NCBI GenBank assembly: GCA_943788245.1
Contig: CALSPN010000055.1
Coordinates: forward strand, 1 to 47,036
Reading direction: 5' to 3'
DNA: 47,036 nucleotides
Source of the DNA: an uncultured Verrucomicrobiae bacterium
GTDB lineage: Bacteria; Verrucomicrobiota; Verrucomicrobiia; Limisphaerales; AAA164-E04
Under the pieces are notes generated by a model. The model searched no databases. It was not told the DNA's origin and saw only the letters and a program-made list of their open reading frames with translations. The position numbers were made by a program, and so were the translations under genes. Each line of letters begins with the position of its first letter. The first letter of the stretch is position 1. Below, in pieces: positions 1 through 10,646 of this stretch.

Positions 1-711
1 ATCAGAGTCATCACCATTGAGAACCATCACTGCATGATAAACCGTATTCGCCTGGATCGTAGTCCCGATTGCAACCGGATCTCCGTTCGTGGGAATTCCC
101 GTTTGCTCGGTTGGGAGAACCCCTCCCCATGCCTGCTCAGCACGGTTGATCGCTGAGAACCAGAGTTCCGCCTCTTGTGGATTGTCACCGGCCTGCGTAC
201 CTCGCAGATAGACGTTCAAGCCACGGGTGGCCCCACCCTTGTTCGTAAATGATTTGAGAATCAGGCACATCGGCAGCAAATCCCTCGCCCAACGGATCTG
301 AGTTAGGCAGGTTCCTCGCTTTGAACCAGATCTCGATGGTCTTCTCCTTCCACCCAGGATTGCCCGAAGCCACATTGATGTTTTCATGATCAGGAATGTC
401 CAGATAACTCATTTTTGAAGCATCGAATAAAACGGAGCCAGAGGCCGCTCCAAACGACTAGACGTTCCTCTGCAAGCGAGGGGGCGTTGTAGTAAGTTCC
501 GGTAATACCACCTCCCCAATTCGCTGACTGCGACAGCTCCGGAGCTTTCACCAAACTGCCAGTATGCAAAAGGTTCATCCTCCAGCACGGCCACCATACC
601 CGTGGGCACATCGAAGCGATGCTCAAGCGTCCGCTTCATCTCGGGATCACTTGTTTCAATATAAGCTCAAGGTCGCCAAATGATTCCCCGCCTTCAAATG
701 TCTCTGAATTA
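1..711 (-). pseudogene. Frameshifted C-terminal continuation of the LamG/PA14 secreted protein, cut by window edge
   Basis: Reading leftward from the stop of the neighbouring 712-3349 frame, the protein continues in pieces spread over three frames. Around 639-520 is a LamG-type opening (AYWQFGESSGAVAVSELG). It passes to GGGITGTYYNAPSLAEERL (about 520-440), then to a stretch with KTIEIWFKARNLP and DSQIIYEQG (about 420-230), and finally to GATRGLNVYLRGTQ and ANTVYHAVMVLNGD down to base 1. Joined, these read as a concanavalin-A-like LamG domain. The breaks are near 711 (run of T), 657 (run of A), 520 (run of G), 437 and 228. Either the gene is decaying or the assembly is poor here. The 3' end lies outside the window. 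Typing it as a pseudogene reflects the sequence as given; errors are an equal possibility. Confidence 0.6.
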
Positions 712-3349
712 TCAAAAGGAAACAGTGACAACGCCACCATCTATTTCAACGGAAGGAGATTCGACCCGCGCTCCGTCAAGAGTAAGTTCAATGGAATCAG
801 GATCTATCAGAATGTCACCGCTCGTGATTTCAAAGGATACTTCATGTGCAAGAGTTCCACTCATAGGGGACAATGCAGAGACATAGGGTCTGGATTGAGC
901 CGTTTTATATGCTTTGATGGCATTGGGATTGTCTCGATCATTGATCAGGATTTTTTCGCCATCAAGCACACTGAAGAATTCCACGTTGGCACCACCCGTG
1001 CCCTCGAACCAAAGCAAGCGTGTTGGGTAGAACCCAGATTCCTCGACATAGATGTCGAACAATGAGTCAGAAGCGCCGCGACCGCCATTGAAACTACCCA
1101 AGCTTTGAGAGAGCATGTCCTGAGGAGCTGGTCCAACAGTCACATCAAAACCATCATCGCTGTTCACTCCGAGAGTGTGCCAGCCTTGATCCAATTCAAG
1201 GTAGGTCAGGAATTCGGCAGCAATCCCATCAGTCGATTCATTGAATCCTGGGATATTGGGAATAAGCGCATCAGGAAAACCGGTCGCATCTGTAAAATTA
1301 CCTTGTGCAGCTTCAGCTTGATCAAAGTTGATGATGCCGACGTCCACCGGGCTGAACTGCCAATCCGTGGCGTTTGATGGACCGGCTTCATTGATATAGC
1401 CATTGCCATCCGCATCCGTGTATCCACCACTCAACTGCAAATTGGCGTTGGCGATCTGCGTCCCATGCAAATTCGTCGCTCCTGATTGATCCTGACTGAT
1501 CTGCGAAACATGAGCCAAGAAGCCATTTGAATTAGCATCCACGGATCCATTTCTGAAAAGTGGAGGCACCTTACCGTAGATTTCGGAGACCAGAAAAGTC
1601 AGGTCAGCAGTATGCTCGTTACCACCCGTATCAGTGAATTTAATATGAATGTCATGAGAGCTTAGTGAATCAGGAACACTCGGGAATGCATATGAAACAT
1701 TTGCAATGCCTCCTGAGGATGCAACGCTCACATCGACAGACTCGCCGTTCAAAGTCGCTGTCACACTGCCTGCATCAACAGATTCACTGAACTCCTGAAT
1801 AGCGATGTTAAAGCCATCCCGATTTCCTGCGAAGGAAACAATCCGTGGAGCTGATTGAATAGTGGAGGAATCCAAACTTGGCTTCTTGATCAACCCCAGA
1901 ACGGCAACCTGATCTGAAAAAGCTTCCAGTCCCACCGAGCCGCCAATAGCTTCCTGCTGAGTACTGACGGTAATCTTGTCATTCGCAGAAAGACCTTCAA
2001 GAAGGATGGACAAGGTGCCTGAGGATGTGCTGTGTCCATCTGCGCTGCGGATATAGTGTGTTTTCGTTTCTGCACCTGGATAAACATTACCATTGATTTC
2101 GACAGTGATTCGCGGGTTGGGACGCTGCGAAGACTCAAGCGCTTCCATGAGGTCATTGTAAACAAGCAGATAATCACCAGCAGCGCGAACGGTGATCGTT
2201 TCGCCGCTGTGATTGTAGGCTGCACTGTCGCTTAAACTTGGATTTTCCCAGATAGCCTGCGATTTGGTGGCCGTGTTCCAGTTTTCAGGATTGGCATCAT
2301 TGGTCGTTTCGACTGCACTGGCCATGAAGACTCCATCATCAGTAATTTTTTCAACGAGAATAGAAGCTTTTTTGCCTGCTGGAAGCACGGCTTGACCTGT
2401 GTTTCCAGAATTTAAATAACGCAGAGTCTGAGTGGTCAGTGTCTGACTGCCGTCAACCTGAACGATACCGGCAAAGTGTACAGATGATTCGATGTGACCA
2501 CTGGCATTACGGTTATAACCTTGCCTTGACTGACCTCCAGGAACAATCTGACCATCAAGCAGGATTTCCAGCGAAGGAGACAAACGTGCAGAGGTAACTC
2601 GCTGCAGCGGAACGTTAACATAAATAAGATAGGTTCCGCTGCTTAGTTGAATACCGGAATTACCATCTGAATGGGTAAACCCATTGTCACTTCGATTTGA
2701 AACCCACGGTAATTCAGCAGGATCATCACCAGCACCTTCAAAATCAGGATTCAAGTTGACTCCCGCAAGAGAATCGTCTGACAGACCTGAAAAAACGGTT
2801 CTTGAGGCCTCCGCTTTTTCAACAAACAAGCTGGCGGTTTGGATTTGAGTACTCAGTGCAGGTTGCGCCGTTTTCCACGCCTTGACTTCGATCACATCCC
2901 CGGCGGATAAACCATGAAGAAGGAGGTGTGCATGATTGGAAGTTTCCTGCTGCATCAGGGAATTGCGCGGTTGATTGCGAATATAACCTGACTGCCCCAT
3001 CGAGCCAGCAGCCGGCTCGCCGTTAACGTAGACTTCCATGCCCTGAGAAGGACGGTTATCAGCCGTGTTGACACTGATGACCGGCATCGTGGCAGCCACA
3101 ATGTAGTCACCATCCTCAAGGACTGTTAATTGATGCTGGGAATCCACGCTGTGATCAAAGACCGAAGGATCAATGGAAGAACGCTCATTCCACGCAATGC
3201 TGACAGGGCTTGCCGAGACGAGGTAATCCAACCCGCCCTCTATTTTACTTCCCTGAAGAAAGGCTGCTTTTTGAACTGCCGCCTGACACGCTGCGCTCAC
3301 CATGAAGAGTGAGCACCGCACCGAGTGTACATATTTTTAGTGATTTCAT
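712..3349 (-). CDS. Large secreted protein with three beta-sandwich-like repeats and a PA14-like domain (frameshifted)
   Basis: Predicted surface or secreted protein, probably carbohydrate-binding. The open frame covers 712-3321, but its first codons lack a normal leader. A different frame starting at ATG 3349 supplies a signal peptide (MKSLKICTLGAVLT), which joins at about 3310 to LFMVSAACQAAVQ, so I place the true start at 3349 and infer one frameshift. After the leader come three related units of about 130-150 residues, each with a W.....DPS..DHS-like entry, a GDYIV/GTYLIYV/GDYLLV strand, a G....Q.GY.RN-type loop and an SAGDVIEVK/SANDKITVS-type end. They are followed by an Ig-like stretch (LNGESVDVSV). 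A PA14-like domain then has GIAAEFLTYLELDQGWHTLGV, DDGFDVTVG and YPTRLLWFEGTGGANVEFF. The LamG part continues below 712. The function of the triple unit is unknown. Confidence 0.75.
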
Positions 3350-3834
3350 ATTATGTCAAGCAAAGGGCTTTTTCTGGATCTGGGATGCTGTCATTACAGT
3401 TCAGACCTTTGCTCACCGTCAAACCAAAAACAGAAAAAGAAACTCGATTTTGATGGAAGAAAGAGCGGGACTCATGAAAACGTATCGCCATATCCATGGT
3501 GCGGTGGAAGTTATCTTGACAGATAGATTTAAAAAGCAATCAACAAAAAAGTAGGTCAATATTCAAATCGAGCTCTTCAAACTCCCAATCGCTGTTTCGA
3601 ATACTTGACATTCCAGGACAGATCCTATGCATTTGTTCAATACCAGACGAAGATCGATGCCACATGTGTGTTTGTTAAGAGAAATTTAAAAACTGAATTT
3701 TGCAAACTCGATGGATGCTGATAAAGGCAAGTTCTCTTTCCATTCCAGAAAAACACCCGGGTAGGCAGCGTTACAGGGGCTGGGTGAGCCAGGCATATAT
3801 GACAACTGATTATCCTTACCATGAAAGGCAATCT
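3350..3834. other. Intergenic region between divergent genes
   Basis: 485 bases between the leftward LamG/PA14 gene and the rightward glycosidase-like gene, so it should hold two divergent promoters. TTGACA-like hexamers occur at about 3516 (plus) and 3606 (plus), and a CTTGACATAAT lies just upstream of the 3349 start on the minus strand. None has a convincing -10 partner. Short open frames here have no coding character. I see no RNA gene or terminator. Confidence 0.4.
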
Positions 3835-6459
3835 ATGAAGAATACGATAAGCAGATGGACCCTTGTGATCACTGGAGTTATTTTATGCACTTTTCAACTC
3901 CAATCAAATGAAGAGATTCCAACAAGCATCCAGAAAGTTCTCGACCATACCAAACCACTTGATCGTCCGAGGCTGGATCGTCTCCCTTTGTATGTATGGC
4001 CGACCCATCATGCTTTGCATGGCATATCGAGCGCTCAAAGCAGAATAACGCTGCAGGATCTTGATCGACGAGGCATAGGATACTGCGTAAATTGGAATCA
4101 CGCCTCATTCGAATCATCTCTTGAGGAAGGGTTGCGCATCGCCCGCTTGCAGAAAGCGCTCGGGTTGGAGATCAGCATCAACGCCAACGCTTGCCTTCAT
4201 CGCCTCTACGACGACACCGAGGCTACTGCTCATGTTAACAAAAATGGAGAAGCTTTTTGGGACACATCGTTTGGACCCAAAACCGGATGCCCCTTTGCTC
4301 TGGAACATCGTATTCCTGTCATCACTGATAGAATCACTCGCTTTGTTGATGCCTACCATGCTGCCAGTCTGGAAATCGATTTCATATTCGCAGATTGGGA
4401 AATCGATGGGCCAATGGAATGGAATAATGCATGGGAACATTCCCAACGATGCACACGCTGTCAGGAGAATCTACCTCCCAATTCGGATTTCAGGGTTTTC
4501 CAAACCACATTGCGAAGACTGAGAAGCCAATTTCAAAAACGCATGTTCAGTGCTCCTGTGCTCAAACGCTTCCCTGATGCTCTGGTCGGAAATTACGGAG
4601 TCAATCCACACGGAGGATCACGCTACTGGTACGACTATTATGAAAAGCTTCCAGAGGTAGCTCCCACACAGAGAGAACATCAGGCTTCCTACCGTGAATG
4701 GGCTCCTGAATTTGAAAGATCAGGTTATACAATGTCAATGCCTGTAGTCTACACATGGTATTCTATCTTCAAATCGTATCCGTTTGATATTTCAGATTAC
4801 CGTTGGTTCTACAACATGCTCAAAGTCGCTTCGAACGCCGGAGCCTATACTCCTGCAGGGATTCCTTCAGTGCCATTCGTCCACTGGCACACCACCGCTC
4901 CTCCTGCCGATCTATCCGAACCTCCTGAGCAATTCTCGGAAAAGGCTTATCAGGATCTTCTTTGGCACACATTATTGCGCGGTCATGATTCTTTTTTTCT
5001 CTGGTGCCTGCATGAAGAACTGGAGAAAGAGATCACCTTGGTTCACGAGGTCTATGCAGAGTCCATACCCTACACCGAGTATATTCAAAAAGGGATCCCC
5101 ATAGACCAATATGTTCCCGGAGCTCCCGGTCCGGTTATCTCCGGCCTCAGGCTCGGGAATAAAGCGCTGATCAAACGTAACGATTTCAATCAGTCGCCCG
5201 TAAGACTTACAATCGCTGTTTCCGAAACAGAGTCCATTGAAATTCCGGCTGACTTTGATATGGGAATTCTTCCGATTTCCATTACGGCAGCGGAGCCCTC
5301 ATGGTTCGAATCATCCTTCCCCATTGGCTTTTATGAATTCCCAAAGGATGACTCGACTCTAATCGACATGGCGAAGGCTGGCATCAATCTCGTTAGATGT
5401 AACAACGAGATTGATCTGGATCGTGTCGAAGCCCTTGGCATGAAGGGCTGGATGGCTCTAAGCGTCCAGGATGGTTTGACAAATAATCTCATGCAGCGAG
5501 CATCCGACCACTGGAACCATCCCGCATTGGCGGTCTGGGAAGGACCCGATGAAATCATCTGGACCTTCACAGCATATAGTTTTTTGAAAGAGCGTGCTGG
5601 ATTCACACGAGAAGACTGGAACAATCAGAAAACGATTGCAGTCCAATATGCAGAATCAGTAGGACCAGACCTACTGGCCCGCATGCAAGAAAGTATCAAC
5701 TGGTTAAAACGCAATGACCCGCACCAACGCCCTTTCTGGATCAACGAAGCCGCCGACAGCGATGCTTTTTATGCCAGGAGATATGTCGACTCCATTGATA
5801 TTGTTGGCTGCGATTACTATGCCGTTAGGTCCACTGGAACGGATCTGACAAGTATTGGTAGATTAACACAGAGATGGGATGCAATAGGAAAAGGACGACC
5901 GGTCTGGATGGTATTGCAGGGGTTCTCGTGGCATGCCTTGAGAGATGACAGGCAGCCACAATACCCGAGCTTCTCGCAATCACGCTTCATGGCCTACGAT
6001 GCCATCGTCCATGGTGCGCAAGGCTTACTTTATTGGGGAACTGAAACCATAGATAATCCCATGTTTCGGCAATCACTTTATGCAATTACCTCAGAATTGG
6101 CAGCGCTTGAACATTATGTAAAAAAAACAAACCTATCTCCAGTTCCAGCCCGCATCATCCCGGATCTATTTGAACCGGAAAGCATGGGGGTCAAAGCAAT
6201 GTCAGGCATCCACGAAACAGACTCACTACTCATTCTGGTAAACAAAGATGCGCATAGACATCTGGGTGTGGAAATCCAAGGACTCGAAGCATTGAATGGG
6301 CAAAGGCTGCATTTACTCTACGGGCAGGAAATGCAGATCCCCGACAAGGGAAGTTTCATCACTCGAATGCAAGCGAATGAGGTCAAGATATTCGCGACTG
6401 ACCCGAGCTTGGCCAAGGGCACCAGAGAAGGCCGCAGCTTTTTGGAAAAGACAGAGTGA
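3835..6459 (+). CDS. Secreted glycoside-hydrolase-like protein with two TIM-barrel-like halves
   Basis: Predicted exported carbohydrate-active protein of about 874 residues. I start at ATG 3835, not further upstream, because it has an AAAGG element about 7 bases before it and opens a signal peptide (MKNTISRWTLVITGVILCTF). The first half (about residues 40-450) has barrel-like stretches such as RGIGYCVNWNHASFE, GLEISINANACLHRLYDD and the acidic strand IDFIFADWEIDGPMEW, which could supply carboxylate catalysts. A linker with short beta strands follows. The second half (about 490-820) has FPIGFYEFPKDDSTL, AGINLVRCNNEIDL, HPALAVWEGPDEIIWTF, RPFWINEAADSD, GRPVWMVLQGFSWHA and HGAQGLLYWGTE, the layout of a GH-A-like (beta/alpha)8 barrel. 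I cannot name a CAZy family or substrate. The glycosidase role is inferred from the barrel pattern and the neighbouring sulfatase. Confidence 0.72.
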   Translation: MKNTISRWTLVITGVILCTFQLQSNEEIPTSIQKVLDHTKPLDRPRLDRLPLYVWPTHHALHGISSAQSRITLQDLDRRGIGYCVNWNHASFESSLEEGLRIARLQKALGLEISINANACLHRLYDDTEATAHVNKNGEAFWDTSFGPKTGCPFALEHRIPVITDRITRFVDAYHAASLEIDFIFADWEIDGPMEWNNAWEHSQRCTRCQENLPPNSDFRVFQTTLRRLRSQFQKRMFSAPVLKRFPDALVGNYGVNPHGGSRYWYDYYEKLPEVAPTQREHQASYREWAPEFERSGYTMSMPVVYTWYSIFKSYPFDISDYRWFYNMLKVASNAGAYTPAGIPSVPFVHWHTTAPPADLSEPPEQFSEKAYQDLLWHTLLRGHDSFFLWCLHEELEKEITLVHEVYAESIPYTEYIQKGIPIDQYVPGAPGPVISGLRLGNKALIKRNDFNQSPVRLTIAVSETESIEIPADFDMGILPISITAAEPSWFESSFPIGFYEFPKDDSTLIDMAKAGINLVRCNNEIDLDRVEALGMKGWMALSVQDGLTNNLMQRASDHWNHPALAVWEGPDEIIWTFTAYSFLKERAGFTREDWNNQKTIAVQYAESVGPDLLARMQESINWLKRNDPHQRPFWINEAADSDAFYARRYVDSIDIVGCDYYAVRSTGTDLTSIGRLTQRWDAIGKGRPVWMVLQGFSWHALRDDRQPQYPSFSQSRFMAYDAIVHGAQGLLYWGTETIDNPMFRQSLYAITSELAALEHYVKKTNLSPVPARIIPDLFEPESMGVKAMSGIHETDSLLILVNKDAHRHLGVEIQGLEALNGQRLHLLYGQEMQIPDKGSFITRMQANEVKIFATDPSLAKGTREGRSFLEKTE

Positions 6460-6779
6460 AAATTTAATTTCGGAGTTGCGATATTATTCGTTTGATCACA
6501 GGGACATTCACAACGCATCCGAGAAAGGAATGTTTTGAGGAGGAAATAGTGATCACCACTCCGAAAAAACGTATGTTCTGACGCTGCTTCACCTCAGTAA
6601 AGTGTCCGGAAGCATCATGGAAGCTCGTTTCGCCTGAAGATATAGAAGTCTGCACTGCCTTGAATTATTTCCACCAAAAAAACTCCAGAAACTTGTCACT
6701 TGGAAATCCATTCTCTGACAGGCATTCTAATTGGATGTGTTCCAATTTGATGACTTCAGAATCTCGACTCCAGCTCAGG
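6460..6779. other. Intergenic region
   Basis: About 320 bases between the glycosidase-like gene and the propeller gene. The reading frame of the latter is open back to 6660 (TTG), but the signal peptide begins at 6780, so this stretch is treated as leader and promoter. No terminator hairpin, RNA gene or repeat was recognised. Confidence 0.35.
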
Positions 6780-7703
6780 ATGAGAGTAATCCTTCTGCCT
6801 TTGCTCGTGATTGCCTCTTTTTCAATGTTAAGCGCTGAACCAGAGCAAATCAGTCAGCGGGGAATCCGACACAGTTTTTTAGCGTGCGGCAATATGACCG
6901 CAATTTTTGATGAAAACAGTCAAATCGTCTGGCAGTTAAAGGGCGGCTCCAGAGATGGGTATGTTTTACCTGACGGAAACATTTTAATTTCAACAGGAAA
7001 AGAAGCCCAGGAGTATACACGATCAAACAAATTGGTATGGTCTTACAGCTTGCATCCAGACAACCAGGAACTAGGAACTGCCTTGCGCCTTCCGTCAGGC
7101 AATACGATGGTCGTCGAGCGAGGGATCAAACCTCGCTTGCTCGAAATCAGCCCGATGGGCAATGTCGAAGCCGAGATTCCATTGCAACCAGACACCGACA
7201 ACGCCCACATGCAAACCCGTATGGCTCGTAAATTAGCCAATGGAAATTACATCGCTCCCCATCTTCTGGGGTTTGTCATCAAGGAATATCAGGCGGATGG
7301 AACGGTAGTCCGTGCCATCAGAACGGACTTACCTGAACTGGGCGGCCGAGACGCTGAAAACTGGCCGTTCACCGCAATCAGACTGACCAACGGCAATACA
7401 CTCGCCAATTTGACGCATGGCAATAAAACTGTGGAATTCGATGGGAATGGAAAAGTTGTCTGGCGCGTGGATAACTCGGATGTGGACGGAAGATTCAGCG
7501 ATCCATGCGGAGGACAGCGATTACCCAACGGGAACACAGTGATTGCCAGCTATGCCCAACGGGATCCCTCAAAAGCAAGATTGTTTGAAGTCACACCGGA
7601 CAAGAAGGTTGTATGGGAGTTTTTCCATCCAAAAGCACATGCGCATGGCATTCATGTCATTTCAACCAATGGAAAAAAACTCACTAATGATTCCATGAAG
7701 TAA
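6780..7703 (+). CDS. Secreted beta-propeller protein with repeated (L)PxGNT motifs (PQQ/ASST-like)
   Basis: Predicted exported propeller of about 307 residues. Start ATG 6780 is chosen because it opens a clean signal peptide (MRVILLPLLVIASFSMLSA, cleavage before EPEQ). The frame upstream to 6660 has a TTG start and no leader character. At least five blades carry a shared motif: VLPDGNILIS, RLPSGNTMVV, KLANGNYIAP, RLTNGNTLAN and RLPNGNTVIA. These alternate with strands such as SQIVWQLKGG, NKLVWSYSL, GKVVWRVDN and KKVVWEFFH. This pattern is shared by PQQ-like propellers and by arylsulfotransferase-like (ASST) propellers. No enzymatic residues can be assigned, so the role may be binding only. 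It lies 320 bases behind the glycosidase-like gene on the same strand, and ends convergent with the sulfatase. Confidence 0.75.
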   Translation: MRVILLPLLVIASFSMLSAEPEQISQRGIRHSFLACGNMTAIFDENSQIVWQLKGGSRDGYVLPDGNILISTGKEAQEYTRSNKLVWSYSLHPDNQELGTALRLPSGNTMVVERGIKPRLLEISPMGNVEAEIPLQPDTDNAHMQTRMARKLANGNYIAPHLLGFVIKEYQADGTVVRAIRTDLPELGGRDAENWPFTAIRLTNGNTLANLTHGNKTVEFDGNGKVVWRVDNSDVDGRFSDPCGGQRLPNGNTVIASYAQRDPSKARLFEVTPDKKVVWEFFHPKAHAHGIHVISTNGKKLTNDSMK

Positions 7704-7832
7704 GTTCAGAACACTATTTCCTGAATCACCGTATCCCATAACAATTCAAAAAGGCACTTGGGATAACAATGGGCATGGATGCTCAATTGTTTTTCGTAGG
7801 TTTGAATTAAATCTCAGAAGCCAGGAGTCATT

Positions 7833-9287
7833 TCAGCGCAAGGCTGCTTGCATCGCTTGCTGAATTTCCGGGATTTGACCGTATGGATCTTTCTCAATCT
7901 CACAGTAATCCAACAAGTCCCTTGTCAGTTTCCGAATGACCGAGGCGTGCTCAGGATCTTGAAAATGATTGAATGCTTCCTCCGGGTCGGCCTTGAGATC
8001 CATCAACCAGGGGCGTTCGTTTTTGGAGTATACCAACTTGAAACGATCGGACACAGCACAGAGCCAGCGCTGCCCTGTGGTGCTGCGTAAAAAAGCCCGG
8101 TCCTGCCAACCCTCAGGTGACCTGCCTTCAAACCAATCGGAAGCATCTCGCCCATCGCTTGTCATCTTGCTGTTCACGCCCATGAGAGAAAACACGGTGG
8201 GCATGAAATCCACACATGAAAGAGCCACGTCAATGCGCGTTTGCCCCTTCACTTTAGACGGATACCGAAGTAAGAAGGGGATGCGTGCAGATCCTTCGTA
8301 AGGATTACCCTTGTTCAGTCGACCGTGTTCTCCACAGAGATCTCCATGGTCGGAGGTAAAGACGACCAAAGTATGATCAAGCTCACCTGTTTGCTCGAGG
8401 TGTGCCAGCATGCGGCCCACATTGTCATCAATGCATTTGACCATTCCGAAATAATGAGGCATGAGACGCCGCAAAGTCGCTACGGTCAATTTGCCCTCGC
8501 TGGGTGCCCAGGCAGGTATTTGAGCTTCCGACTTACGAATGGTGGAAGGAATGGGTATGACAACATCATCATACATCGAGTCGTAGGGCTCACGCACCGT
8601 GTTGGGCCCATGTGGGTCAGGTAAACTCAACATCAGACAAAACGGTCTGGCTCCCTCTGTTCCCATAAATTCAATTGCTCTGTCGACAAGGAAATCCGTG
8701 GAAAAAGTCTCATGATCGGCACCATTCAGATCGTAGTTGGGTTGACCTTTTTGATTGCGTCCCCCCACCCGAGGCAAGCCATTGATTAATTCGAATTTCT
8801 TCCAATGCCCACGATTGAACATGAATCGATTGTCATCGAAACCAAACCTTCTTTGCGGTGCCCATTGAGGTTTACCCGTTCCATCCAAATGCCATTTACC
8901 TATGAAACCCGTTCTATAATCCCGCTGCCTCAAGACTTCGGCGAAAGTAACCATGTGGTCAGCAAGGGGAATATTGTTTTGAACGACATGATTATGCTGC
9001 GGATAACGCCCGGTGACCAAGGCGCCACGTGAGGGCGAACAAACTGGGGTGGTCGCGTAGAAACTAGAGCACAATGCGCCCTCCTTTGCCAGTCGATCAA
9101 TATTCGGCGTTTCAACAATCTGCCCACCGTAGCACCCCAAGGTGTTGTAGTGATGCTCGTCGGTTTGAATGATCAATAGATTGGGTTGATCCGCGAAGAC
9201 AGGAAGAACCAGCCACTGGAGAATGCCCCAGATACTAAGAAGACGTTGATGCAGAGTGATCTCAGGCAGTCGAAATACATTTCGCAT
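7833..9287 (-). CDS. Exported type I sulfatase (formylglycine-dependent)
   Basis: Sulfate ester hydrolase of the alkaline-phosphatase superfamily, about 484 residues. The start at 9287 (MRNVFRLPE...) places a hydrophobic leader ending at VFA ahead of DQPNLLIIQTDEHHYNTLG; the frame is open 12 codons further upstream. The maturation motif C-x-P-S-R is intact (CSPSRGALVTGRYPQHN, Cys about 83), so this Cys should be converted to formylglycine. Asp43 in IIQTDEH and the late FTSDHGDLCGEHG motif supply calcium ligands, and GFIGKWHLDG is a usual substrate-side motif. Family members act on sulfated polysaccharides and glycosaminoglycans; the exact substrate is not readable here. The neighbouring exported glycosidase-like and propeller genes suggest polysaccharide desulfation. 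No anaerobic sulfatase-maturing or formylglycine-generating enzyme is in the window. Confidence 0.93.
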   Translation of the reverse strand: MRNVFRLPEITLHQRLLSIWGILQWLVLPVFADQPNLLIIQTDEHHYNTLGCYGGQIVETPNIDRLAKEGALCSSFYATTPVCSPSRGALVTGRYPQHNHVVQNNIPLADHMVTFAEVLRQRDYRTGFIGKWHLDGTGKPQWAPQRRFGFDDNRFMFNRGHWKKFELINGLPRVGGRNQKGQPNYDLNGADHETFSTDFLVDRAIEFMGTEGARPFCLMLSLPDPHGPNTVREPYDSMYDDVVIPIPSTIRKSEAQIPAWAPSEGKLTVATLRRLMPHYFGMVKCIDDNVGRMLAHLEQTGELDHTLVVFTSDHGDLCGEHGRLNKGNPYEGSARIPFLLRYPSKVKGQTRIDVALSCVDFMPTVFSLMGVNSKMTSDGRDASDWFEGRSPEGWQDRAFLRSTTGQRWLCAVSDRFKLVYSKNERPWLMDLKADPEEAFNHFQDPEHASVIRKLTRDLLDYCEIEKDPYGQIPEIQQAMQAALR

Positions 9288-9454
9288 GAGTGAAAGTATC
9301 ACGAAACCGCGTAAGGCTTGCAAACACCTTTACTCTTGAGGAAATCCAAAACATTTGCCCATGAAGTGCGACGGGATCAAACATGCCGTCTAAAAATCAA
9401 GGTAATGAGCGTGCTGGGTGAATATTCCCATTTCATTAAAAGCGATTTATCAAA

Positions 9455-9490
9455 CAAAGAAAGCCCCCTCGATCAAGGAGGAGGCTTGCT
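9455..9490 (-). terminator. Intrinsic terminator of the pseudopilin gene
   Basis: The bases at 9462-9470 (AGCCCCCTC) pair with 9478-9486 (GAGGAGGCT), nine pairs with one mismatch and a 7-base loop. Read on the minus strand, the stem is followed by TTTCTTTGTTTG. It lies about 55 bases after the stop of the leftward pseudopilin gene, the usual position for a Rho-independent terminator. Confidence 0.75.
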
Positions 9491-9539
9491 TGTTTGAAAA
9501 ACTGAAACCTGTAGGTCAGCCTGGGATACCGATATTGGA

Positions 9540-10445
9540 TTACTGACCAATAGGTGCCCAGCGCTGGTGTTTGTAACGATTATAAACCCAGACGAAATCC
9601 CTGTTCTGAGCATTGCCACCTGCAAAACCAAAGACACCATTATTGTTGCCGTTGGAGGCTTTGGTGGCGGCTTCAATCACACTGTCAGTCACCCAGCGAT
9701 GTCCCTCGGCATGCCCGTCAGCGAATGAAAGAGTACTGTTTGCGCCGTGGAAAATAGCGAAAGGATCGATCCAGCCCGGGTTGGGGTTCACACTGATGAC
9801 CCAGGTGCCTAGATTACGACCTCGAGGATCGGCTTCTTCCAAAAATACGATCCCTTCGGATGGACCGTTGATTCCAACAATTTTTTCATAGGCTGGCTGC
9901 GGTCCTCTGTTGCTTCCCGGTGTGCCAGAGCCCTGCCAGGCAAGGCCATTCATGCCATTGGCTTTGGAATAGCTGTCATAAGCCCAGCCGTTGCCCGGGG
10001 TAGCCCGTTTGGTGCGCAAATCTCCTGGGCAATGGTAAGCACCTGTAGCATTGACGTAGCTGAAAAGAGCACCTTTCTGCAATCCGTTTTCAACATGCCG
10101 CTGGGCTTCTGTCTTGGTCATGCCTTGCCGAGATGCTTGAAAGACTCCCTGATCATTGTAGGGACCAGGCCAGAATCCACCGGCTTGGTTATCAATTTGC
10201 CCAGGCCCAGGGACGGTGTAGAGCATCTTGTCTTCGTTGTCGTCTGCATACATGACAAAGCCCAGGATGAGTTGCTTCTGGTTGTTCAGGCAAGCGGCCC
10301 CGGTAGCCTTCAATTTGGCTTTGGAGAGAGCCGGCAACAACATACCTGCCAGGATGGCAATAATTGCGATGACCACCAGTAACTCGATCAAGGTAAAACC
10401 TCGGCGATGGTTGGAGACAGATTGGTTACGACGCGAAATTTGCAT
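9540..10445 (-). CDS. Type II secretion/type IV pseudopilin-like protein with H-x-D-G C-terminal motif
   Basis: A prepilin-like protein of 301 residues. The leader ends at [11 protein letters not shown], with the prepilin peptidase site after Gly16 and the conserved Glu at mature position 5. The membrane helix [18 protein letters not shown] follows. The C-terminal globular part has the DUF1559-like verrucomicrobial/planctomycetal pattern, ending in [14 protein letters not shown]. Proteins of this kind are present in many copies per PVC genome and sit in the inner membrane or in pseudopilus assemblies; their individual roles are mostly unknown. The start at ATG 10445 gives a leader of normal length. 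It is divergent from the propeller/HEAT gene and followed by a terminator. Confidence 0.9.
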   Translation of the reverse strand: MQISRRNQSVSNHRRGFTLIELLVVIAIIAILAGMLLPALSKAKLKATGAACLNNQKQLILGFVMYADDNEDKMLYTVPGPGQIDNQAGGFWPGPYNDQGVFQASRQGMTKTEAQRHVENGLQKGALFSYVNATGAYHCPGDLRTKRATPGNGWAYDSYSKANGMNGLAWQGSGTPGSNRGPQPAYEKIVGINGPSEGIVFLEEADPRGRNLGTWVISVNPNPGWIDPFAIFHGANSTLSFADGHAEGHRWVTDSVIEAATKASNGNNNGVFGFAGGNAQNRDFVWVYNRYKHQRWAPIGQ

Positions 10446-10646
10446 GAGTGAGAGATGCCTTTGACTGAGCCGACTGTCAAGTTCCTAAAAAGATCACAAT
10501 TCTGGAAGTAAGTTCGAATAATCGAAATAAAGAAAGGCTCTCTGAATCTTAACCTCCAGAAGCACTCAATTAACCAGTTTCCCAGCAGACCTTTTACGAG
10601 AAGCTTGTTCGTTTACATCTGACGCTACATTGGGAATAATCCGTGC

